Shown: positions 55,239 to 64,000 of the stretch, piece after piece
Position numbering within the stretch: the stretch's first letter is position 1
Layout: every line of letters starts with the position of its first letter
Assembly: GCA_905221605.1 (NCBI GenBank)
Contig: CAJNDS010002408.1
Span: 60,001 to 124,000 of the forward strand
DNA from: Symbiodinium natans
Taxonomy: Eukaryota > Sar > Dinophyceae > Suessiales > Symbiodiniaceae
Length of the DNA: 64,000 nt
Reading direction: 5' to 3'
Translations under genes and position numbers: made by a program
The notes under the pieces: generated by a model
The model's input: the letters and a program-made list of their open reading frames with translations, nothing else
Databases searched by the model: none
What the model was told of the DNA's origin: nothing

Positions 55239-58200
55239 TGAAAACATCTGAGTCGCCTTGAGCTTGTCGAGAGTTTCAGCCAACGCTTCCTCGCCGGATT
55301 GATGGCGCATGATGGCGAGAATTTGTTGACGAATGTGACCATCGACACTACTGCTGGCGTCCTGCTTCTTTGTGGCCTCCATACCCTCAAGCTCCAACAT
55401 TTCCGATCGCAGTACCTGCTGCTGCTGGCCAGGAAACGCACACAGCGACAGGCAACACGAAAGAAATTGATCATCGTTGAGGCCTCTAGCTTTGCCGCCT
55501 CTGGTGAGCAAGACCCAAGGATCGTGACCTGCAACCACGCCACAATGTGACATCGACATGCAAGAGCAGTGCTCCCACCATCATCGGCTGAAAATCGAAC
55601 TGTGCAATCTGAAATTGAAGTTCGGCCCTGGCTGTCCTGCCGTCGGCACCGATCAACGTGTGGGAATCCAGCCTACGTACCAAGCCCCAGATGCTACTAG
55701 CTGTCCTGTGTCTCGTTGGAGTGAAGGTAATGACAACCTCCGTGCTTCCATCTGCAGGAATAACACCTCCAAATTCAGCAATGCTTGAGCGGGCTGTACA
55801 AATTCGTGTGAGAAAATTATACCACCGAAGACCCCAAACAGTCACAGGCACGTCAAAGAAGCACTGGAGACAACAGGAGACAAAGGGAGACGAAGGGAGA
55901 CAAAGGGAGACGAGGAGCACAGCAACCCGGCACATGAAGGGAGACCAAGGGAGACAAAGGGAGACGAAGGGAGACAAATGGAGACAAAGGGAGACAAGGA
56001 GCCCAGGAACCCGGCAACAGTCCTCAGAATGTCGGCAATCCTCAAATGAATTTAGAACCCCAAGAACCCCAACAGTAGACTGTTTGGGGAAAAAGTATAA
56101 GTGAGAAAGTTTGAGTGAGTTTATGACGTGCGTGCACAAGACAGCAGCAGCGCAAAAAATTGTGGCTCCGTCATTATGGCCTGTCAGTGGAGATATGGAG
56201 AAGTCCGAGTGGGATTCTACCACATCAATTTCAAACCTGCTCAGTGCAAAACTGTTCGCGTGGCCATAGCATGAAGTGAGCCTGTGTCACGAAAACATGT
56301 TGCTCAATGCTCAATTGACACATCTTTGGCTACGTACCATGTAAGCTTGCGGCTCGAACTGGATCGGAATCTTGCATGACAGCGGAATCACTTTTGATCT
56401 GGACCTGAGTCTCAGTCCGAAACACGTGAAACACATCACCAACGTGAGGGACTGATGACCTCAACATACTGGAACGACTGAGTCAGCACACCGTGGAATG
56501 TCGTTTGTTGATGATATTTGCTCTTACAATGGCACTCTTCAAACCAGTTTTCCGAATTCCCATAATTCGTGGCTGAGCTCCACACGTTCCAATCGCAACC
56601 GTGCCGAAGTCTATTATCCGCGGCAGTACGATGTCGTTGGCTGACGGGTACGCATGGATGGGCCTGCAAAGGTAAAATCGGAGGTTTGCAGATCCACCCC
56701 ATGAAGCCACATGTTCAGGTAACGAATCGGTAACGAACCCAGTCACGCGCTAAGCCAAGAACACGATCAGATTCTCAGACAGCTCTCCGCAAAAGATTTT
56801 GATGGTGTCGTAGTAGTACCGCCTCTCAATGAAAGTAGATGACCGCTCTGTCCATCTCGGAACCCCGCGGAAGATCAACGATGCGGTGGTATTTTGGGCA
56901 CGAGATAGGCGAGATAGGAGAATCGGTTCAGTGCTACTCAACAAGCCTCAAGAAGACATAGCCTGGAACGAAACAAGTACGAATTGCTGCAGTTGAAAAG
57001 TTTAGTAAACGCATCCATGTACTATTGCGATCCCTTGCAGGCTATACCTGGGGGTCGAATGCATGCCAAAGCTGCCATTCGTGAGGCTCGAAGGAGACAG
57101 CAATGTCTTCACTCATTCCCGGCCTTGAAGAAGCGTGAATGAAGACAGCATCCAACTTCCAGATGTCATTGCAAAATATTGCAGCCCGTACATAATATAT
57201 GTACGTATGCATGTACGTACACAGACACACACACACACAATCACACACTCACACTCACACTCGCATATACCCCCCCAAACCAAAGAGCCAATGTTTTGTC
57301 GAGTGTTGATAATTATGCCAGCTTGCAAGACGGGCAATCGAGCATAGAAGATTTGGTCACTCAGACACTGTTGGACAACATCTTCAAATTTCGTCTCAAC
57401 TGTCTTGGAGGAACTCTGAGATTCTGAATCTTCTATCCGTGGTGCTTCACATCGAGAACCCAACCCGCCCAACTCAGTCAGACGGAAACTGAAAAAGCTT
57501 CTGGGAATCTTGACCTTCACCCCCACCCCCACCCCCCGCCCCCCAACACCCCCGCCTATCACGAGATCAAAGCCCTTGCAGCTTTATCGTTCATCAAAGA
57601 TTTCCTCCGTAGAGGTCCCATCATATTGGAAACTTTCCAAGGAAACGTTCCAAGGAGATTAACTTCTAAACAGATTGGATCAAGATACATTTTAAACCGT
57701 TCAACCAGAATTCGCATAAAGGCTTTTCTATGAGCGGCCGGTAATTAGTACTTTTGAGGCAAATGTTTTCAGGACATTACCTTTTTGTCGCGAACCCGCT
57801 GTGAAGCACATCTTCATACACACTATAGCCCGTGCATGACCAATCCATTCCCGCTGGTACATAGCCTGGCGTATAGCTGCACCAAGTTCTGTTGCACGCA
57901 CTTGCAAGATGCTGCACTGCAAAGTGGTTGAAAGGTCCAAGCGCTAAGAGACCCTTCTTGTCTACATTGATGCGGAACCACGGCGTGGATGGACCTGGGC
58001 ATGCGATCAAGGCTGCGTTCGAATAACTGTGTGCGTGGAAGCCCTGACTTAGCCTTAGCACGCAACCGATGATGGAAACACGAAGAGATGAGGGCGATAT
58101 ATTCACCACTCTGAGCATCTGCGTGTGTTCCTCAGCAACATTCGACGATTTAAGCATGGCGAGGAGGTCGGGAGTGCCAACCGAAAACTTGCATCTGTTG

Positions 58201-58260
58201 AAAAACTCCGTGTGCACGGTTTTCCTGGACAATAGAACGTGCTCGGTTCCAAGAATGCAG
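55239..58260 (-). CDS. CFAP221/PCDP1-like ciliary protein, 10 exons placed, both ends incomplete
   Basis: Exons: 58260-58067, 57994-57943, 57123-57073, 56822-56763, 56663-~56583, 56477-56444, 55794-55680, ~55627-55579, 55528-55484, ~55429-55239. The product reads EEHTQMLRVVNISPSSLRV, SIIG|PSTPWFRINVDKKGLLA, then PGMSEDIAVSFEPHEWQ|RYYYDTIKIF, V|PIHAYPSANDIVLPRIIDFG, GVIPADGSTEVVITFTPT, LQFQIAQFDFQPM and VTILGSCSPEAAKLE. This order of landmarks matches CFAP221 (PCDP1), an ASH/PapD-type protein of the central-pair C1d projection that regulates ciliary beating in animals and Chlamydomonas. Joins 1-4 are exact, with donors GT, GC, GC, and all acceptors AG. The last exon (RQQILAIMRHQSGEEALAETL) is assigned by position only. 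Joins 5/6 and 7/8 are approximate. N-terminal exons upstream of 58260 were not found. Confidence 0.85.
55866..56000. repeat. GGGAGACAAA 10-bp minisatellite inside a CFAP221-like intron
   Basis: Two blocks of 10-bp units GGGAGACAAA / GGGAGACGAA (55866-55913 and 55936-56000), split by ~22 bp of unrelated sequence. They lie in the 649-bp intron between 56444 and 55794. Confidence 0.9.
57215..57268. repeat. (CA)n microsatellite in a CFAP221-like intron
   Basis: ACAC and TCACAC units inside the 819-bp intron between exons 2 and 3 (57124-57942). A C-rich tract (CCCCACCCCCACCCCCCGCC) lies at 57522-57555 in the same intron. Confidence 0.9.
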
Positions 58261-61200
58261 CTATCTGGCTATTTGCTTATGCTGCGCATCCTGGCGTGGA
58301 AATGAACGGAATGACTCCCTGTCTTTGACATTCTTTGAGGGCTTGTGTCGCCTCTTGGATTAGCTTAAAGGCTTAAAGATTGCCTTTTTGCCCGGCTTGG
58401 ATCTTGGGTTTCGGGTTCTTGGGAAGGAGCAAGTTCAAGATGTGGCCCGGCAAATGAGGGTATTTCTTTTGAAAAGACCTCTCAAAAAAACAATGCCAGG
58501 CCAGGGAAACTTGTTTTTTCAAGACGGACTGCGGAAGCAGTGTTGGGAATGAAGGCCCAGAGACAATCCCTTGTTATCCACATGGGCTTTCATACTAAAT
58601 ATTTTTGCTCGAAGGAGGCATGTGTTTTTTGGCAGGTTCTTTCCCTGGGTCAGTGTTTAGGGTTATAGTTAACTTGATGCTTTTGCCTGTTCAAGGTGAA
58701 GTCATGAGCACGCATTTTTAACACAAAAGGAGCTAGCTACGGTACGTACTCCACTCGTACCTCCCTTTGCCCAGCTTGCTGGTTCACACCAACAGGTCAT
58801 GAGCCCAACGAAAGGCGACGGCACCGATGGGCATGCTGCATATGTGAGATCCACAAACGGCTGAAGTCCAGGACCAGAGGCCAACACCATGTTCCGTCAA
58901 GATGACCGCGAAGATGCAAACCCCGAGGTGATGGGCCATTGGGGTGAACTGGTGAAACCTTTAGTGCCCCACGTTGTATTCGAGCATGTGGCTTCCTTTA
59001 CGGCCAGCTTCCCACTCTCAAGCTACAAGACAAAACGGGCTCGTTCGCTGTCACTCGGCTGACACACTTTATTTCACGATATCACACAACACGTCACGAC
59101 TTAAAGCAACCTATTGTAGCGTAGGGTAGCGGCTTGTCAGTCTTTGCAGGTGTGCAATCTGGATTCTTTCAGTATGGCTTGGAACCAACAGTGAGTATGG
59201 ACGACTTCCGCCTTTGGTGCCAGGACCAATCATGGCACGGTCTCTGGAAAAGGAGGAGGTTGCCAAAGCGAACCTTGCTGTCCTGGGCCCCAGCGGGGCC
59301 TCCTCCGTACTACTCGTCATGCTGATGATCTTCAACTGCCATCAACAACGATGAGTGCTACGACACGAACAGGTGGGCTTGAGCGCAACTTCTACACTGA
59401 TTCTACACATGCGTGGAAGAACACTGATGTTGCAAGCTCGCACGCCCCTTTGGATAATGTCGATTTGCCACTGATGTTTCAAGTGCAAAATTCTATTGTG
59501 GGCTTTCATCATCTCTTTGTAATTGTAGTACAAGCTTCGTACGATTTAGTACTGGAATCGAATGCGATTTCATTATGCTGGACTCGACCTTGCTCCGTGC
59601 GCCGGCGAGCTATCTTTGATCAGTAGTACAAGCTTAGCGCTGAGTCAACGTTCCAGTGAGCCTTGTAATACCATGAGTAACGACTGTCGAGTTTTCGTTT
59701 GATTTCTCGAGCAAACCGCCTGAATGTGAATGTGGCTTTCTTTACTTGTTTTTCGACACGGATGGTTTCAAAACTCCTTTCATTATCCTTTCTGGCTCCG
59801 GGCTGTATGCCCAGGAGTTCCCGGTCTAGTTTCATCAAGAACCAGCAGCTCCTTCACAACGCGTAGAATACGGTAGAGGCACTATGGCTCAAGGAGCTCC
59901 TGACTCCCGACCCCCCCCCCCCCAGACGAGCGTGACCATGGGTGACTTGCATAAGTAAGTCTTCCTGGCCGACTCCATGAAGGATTTGACTGCGTTTCAA
60001 GTCCTGAAGAGTGTCGTAGTGTACTGCTGCGCGGTCCTCTCTTGTAAAAGCATGCAAGGCCGGCGCAGCAAGGAAGCTTCGACTTGGAACTTGTGTGCAT
60101 GTGCAACAACAGGTGCGCAAGCTGCAAGAGTGCTGCAAGTGTGCAACGCCTGCAAACAGGAGCAAGCAAGGAGATGCTCTACATACCGGTACTGCCAAAG
60201 AACCAACTGACATGATCTGACGCGTTGACGTTTGCACAGAAAGGTTCGGCACGACCATGCCGCATTTACGCAAGACGTTCAATACTTCGTCAAGCATCCT
60301 TGTGTATCTGGAAGCCGCCGAAATGAAGCGTATGTGGCCTCTTCTGGCACAATCTTCACACAAGACTGCGACAACTGCGAAACGAGGCTCTGGACTACTG
60401 GGAGGAGGGCCGCGTCTCGACGACATCGTTTCGATGCAGCTGTTCGAAGGTCTCCTTCTCCAGCAGAGGGTGCCTGCACGTGGGGGTCCATGAGCATATG
60501 CCAGCATGGCCCGCAAAGAGGCGCCTGCCGCCAACCACAAGCTCAGTGCCATCAGGATACCTAGAGGGCGTTTTCTGTCGCAGTCACGGACACAGGGTCG
60601 TCAGCTGCAGAAGGTCCCATAAGAACGTCTTGCATCGTTTTACTCTACCAACGTTTCTTTACGGCATGGAAAGCATTGCAAGCAAGCATGTTGTGTGGCT
60701 GGTACCTGGCCCTGGCCGCAGCCTGCTTTTGCACTGCGAAACTTTCGCGAAACCTTGAAGAAAATGAAGTAAACCGACGAGGTGCGCGATTGTTAGGACA
60801 CGTACGCTTAAACAAAAAATGTTTGCATCATAAACTTGAGAACTGTCTTTGTCGCCCCCTATTTTCGGTAACGTGTGAGGCCGCGTAAGCTTGGCAGTCA
60901 GAGGTGCGGGTTTTGACACTTAGGTGAGCAAGGAGGTGAGGGTTTGGGGTTTGGGCGCACGTCAGCCTCATGTTAGTTCCAACATTGTTCACAGGTTGAA
61001 AATCCATGAAGCCGACTCAGTCAAAACCAACCCAAAGCCGAATTCAATGCTTCAGGTCGAAACATCCTGAACCTGAAAGGCAGCGGCACACACGCAAGCA
61101 TACGCAAGCCAGAGTGGCAACCCCATGCATCTGCACGAGCTGTTCGGCAAAACTTGTCAAATGAGGTCGTGAGTAGGTTCCACAAGTTGGCCATGCATCT

Positions 61201-64000
61201 GTCCCATGCCGGGCCTACTTGTGTCCAATCTTGGAACGCACTTCTTGTTGACTAACCTGTTGACCAAACGTGTTGACCAAATTCAGCGTGGTCGGCAATG
61301 GTGTTGTAAATCGCCTTGACTAATGCCGTTGCGTGGATGCCCCCACAAAAAGAATCGATTTACATACGCCGATACTACGCCGATGTGCCAAAGCGCCGGT
61401 CCGCCGCTACCAGGCCTCGCGGCGGAGGAGAAACACAACGATTCGCCGCTCCGCCCACCCATCCGCCCATCCTGACAGTCTCGGTCAGGGCCCCCACCCG
61501 TCTCTGCCTCCCGGTGGGGGCGGGCGCCCGGGAATCGGTTTGTCGGTGCAGGTGTGTCCTGTAGGCCTGGAGCAGTGTACTGATGTACCGGTGTATGGGA
61601 ATCTATTGGCTCAGGCGCACAGAGGGTCGTATCTGCGTACCTTGACGCCGAAATGCCGAATATGCCGAAGCCGATACGCTGTTTCACCGACCGACAACTA
61701 TCTTGAAAAGACTGTTCAATTCATGTCTGCACAATGTTGGCTGTCAAAGTACTTCTCGACACGCTGCAACCAAGGCCGAAGTTGGGCGGAATTGCCGGAA
61801 TTGAAGAAGCACAAAACTGCTTTCTGACTCTACTGAAAAAACGATGAAAAAGGTCCTAAGCACGAGAGCGATTTGCATTCTATGTGGCGCTGTGTCTGGA
61901 CTTGTCTTCTGAAGCCTCTGAGAGTCATGTCAGCATTCGGACTCAAACAAATGTTCCCAATGAAGGCAGAGAAGCATTCATTCTGGGTGGCGAATTGCCG
62001 AGTTTTGCAACAACGTTACAGACGGTGCTAGATTAATATATTGCCGCCGAAGATTTGCAGCTCACCCCCGGGCATTGCGACCGAATGTGCCTGTAAGGAA
62101 TGCGAATCTTAGTACTTTGTGCCTCGGAAGATCTCGGAAGCTGTGGCTATTCGGCTCAGGTTTCAGTCTGCTATCAGCCATTATCGGCCTTTCGGATTGA
62201 AGATTGCGCTGAGTCTGTAGGGAGTTTTCTGCATTTTGGCAGAATTCCGAAGAACGGGTAGGCATGGGAAGGCCGACAATGCAAAGACAGGCTGAGTTGG
62301 CCAAAGGTTCGTGCTGACTGGAAGTACCATGCTTGTACATGCAGTGACGTGTGGCATGTGCAGCCAGACTGACGACACTCGTGCCAAGTGGCCCAGCAGT
62401 TACCTGCATGTTGGGCACCTGACAGCAGCATTCAGCATGCGGGCAAGAATGACAACATGTCGCAGGAATGTCCAGTCTAGTTCACATGACATGCACGCAT
62501 GTGCATTCTCTGCCTTGAAGATTTATCCCCAGCTGCCGCCCGTCCTTTTTAGTGCCATGAATGACCTCGCAGGAAGGCTTTTTGCATTCAGGTCTCGCGC
62601 CGAGCATCACCAGATTTACTGAAGAGGCGAAGCCACCGCCTAAAGAATAGACTGAATACATTCAAGTATATTCAATTTGATTATCAGGTAAAACGACAAA
62701 GAGCACCACACATTGAGTTGCAACTCTGAATTCCTCAGACATGGCGTGGAGTTCACTGCACACCCCCACGAGGGACTGCGAAGAAGGCTAAGGATTGGAA
62801 AGGTTCTCTGAGGCGGCAGGGAAGAAGACAAGAAGAAAAGCAGGTAACAAAGCGTCGGTGCAGAACACAAATGTGCCAAAGTGCATGTGCCCTCCTTTCG
62901 CAACCTTGTGCGCAACACATTGCACAAGTATTGCCGTAAGCCTCAACAAAACTTTGCTATGCATTGAGTGTGCATTGAGCACCAAAGAGCCCAAACCATC
63001 AAAACAGGCACCGCCGTCCACTCTGCACACGGCTCTTCTTTGAAGCGAGTACCTCCTCGAATAGCCTGACAAGACAATACAAACTGATGCACCCACGTAC
63101 TCGAATACAGCAACGACGAGTTGTGGATCCAAAGTGTCGACAAGTCATAACGAGATGTTACGAGGATCACGACCTGGCGCGCAAGATGACTTTGGACATG
63201 AAACCGTGCCAAAAGGATGCCAAAACGTTGTGGACGTTTGCAGGGCGAATGCGCAGGAACACGCCCCACCCCCGAACCCTTCGCTGAGCTAAGGATGCTA
63301 AGGGATGTTCCTTCTTGTGGAAGAGGGGGCCGAATCTGAATCCAGAGCAGCATCAGCAACAACAGCAGCAGCAGCAACAGCAGCAACAGCAACAGCAGCG
63401 GCAGCTGCTGCGTCAGCTATGCCATGCTCGGTTTACATGCAAGAACCCGCAAACACGGGAGTGTCCAGCAAACGCATCGCCTTCTCATGCTTTGAGGCCC
63501 GGGCTGCTGACAATAGCAATATATGCCCAGCTCGGATCCGAAATGCTTGACAGATGAACGGGCTTGTGACATGACAGCGGCTGTACAACAACATCTGCAT
63601 GAGCTCACAGAAGCAGCAATTAGGCCGCATATTCTCCATGATCCTGTGTATGCCCACTATGTCACTACGAGAACTAAGGGCGAGACGCTCAGGTAGTGAT
63701 GTCATCGTTTGACATCAGTCTTGGCTTCAAGAGTGCTTCAAGTATGTTTGACAAGTTGGGCTACCGCGCAAGTAAAAAATACTTACGGACTGCATGGGTC
63801 GACCAGGCCAATTTCACCGATTCTGGGCACTTAAAAAAGCGAATTATGCTGCATCTTGCTGAATTAATGAATCCACCGCCCCAAAGGGTCAGCGTGTGGT
63901 GAATGTCCCATGAGCTTGCCACTTGCGAAAGATTGCGCGCAACAGCTTTCAGTTCTGCTATCTGCTCTTTGCTTGTTTAAGGTCGCAAGTGCTTGCCCTC
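58261..64000. other. No recognisable gene
   Basis: Short ORFs on both strands, none with a known domain. A run of C lies at 59910-59923 and a (CAG/CAA)n tract at 63348-63412. Upstream exons of the CFAP221-like gene (minus) are expected in this stretch but could not be read. Confidence 0.4.
63348..63412. repeat. (CAG/CAA)n microsatellite
   Basis: CAGCAACAACAGCAGCAGC-type repeat. It gives a poly-Gln stretch in a plus-strand ORF (63315-63557), poly-Ala in another frame and poly-Leu on the minus strand; none of these ORFs is otherwise supported. Confidence 0.9.

Noticed and set aside
55486-56223. 245-codon minus-strand ORF as one protein
   Set aside because: It reads through two CFAP221-like exons, an intron and a 10-bp minisatellite; only the parts after 55795 match the family.
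59854-60552. 232-codon minus-strand ORF
   Set aside because: Alternative frames over the same stretch look equally coherent, no domain is visible, and it contains a 14-bp C run; possible intron sequence.
63315-63557. Poly-glutamine ORF
   Set aside because: CAG/CAA microsatellite with alternative poly-Ala and poly-Leu frames; nothing else supports a gene.

Overview
The window looks like nuclear DNA of a dinoflagellate, most likely Symbiodiniaceae-like. Three things point there. (1) Genes are cut into many tiny exons whose reading frames join only if GC and GA donors are used beside GT. (2) All recognisable host genes lie on the same (minus) strand, as in unidirectional dinoflagellate gene arrays. 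(3) The spacers are full of microsatellites, telomere-like satellites and decayed retroelements. No bacterial operon, rRNA, tRNA, spliced-leader RNA gene or CRISPR array was seen. Reading is by eye: exon borders rest on frame and splice-dinucleotide logic plus remembered family motifs, not on alignments or transcripts. Layout: 1-14.2 kb holds no gene I can recognise, only tandem repeats, including a telomere-like satellite near 11 kb. 14.3-24.5 kb (minus) is one uninterrupted ORF of about 3,409 codons coding a giant low-complexity protein built from four families of internal repeats; one family shows a higher-order (three-unit) duplication. About 470 bp upstream of its start lies the stop codon of a cytosolic-type arginyl-tRNA synthetase gene (minus, about 25.0-35.0 kb), for which roughly 31 micro-exons can be placed. 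35-45.7 kb holds nothing firm. 45.8-46.2 kb (minus) carries four small exons of an unidentified coiled-coil protein. 47.5-48.6 kb is a >1 kb inverted microsatellite, (AGT)n facing (ACT)n. 49.6-53.8 kb contains two retroelement remnants: a frameshifted reverse-transcriptase fragment (minus) and a decayed LINE-type element (plus) with endonuclease and RT regions and a destroyed motif A. 55.2-58.3 kb (minus) is a multi-exon gene for a CFAP221/PCDP1-like ciliary protein with ASH/PapD-type domains. 58.3-64 kb shows only microsatellites and no recognisable gene. The genes serve unrelated roles (translation, a probable scaffold, the flagellar axoneme); nothing suggests a shared pathway. What links them is shared orientation and splicing style.
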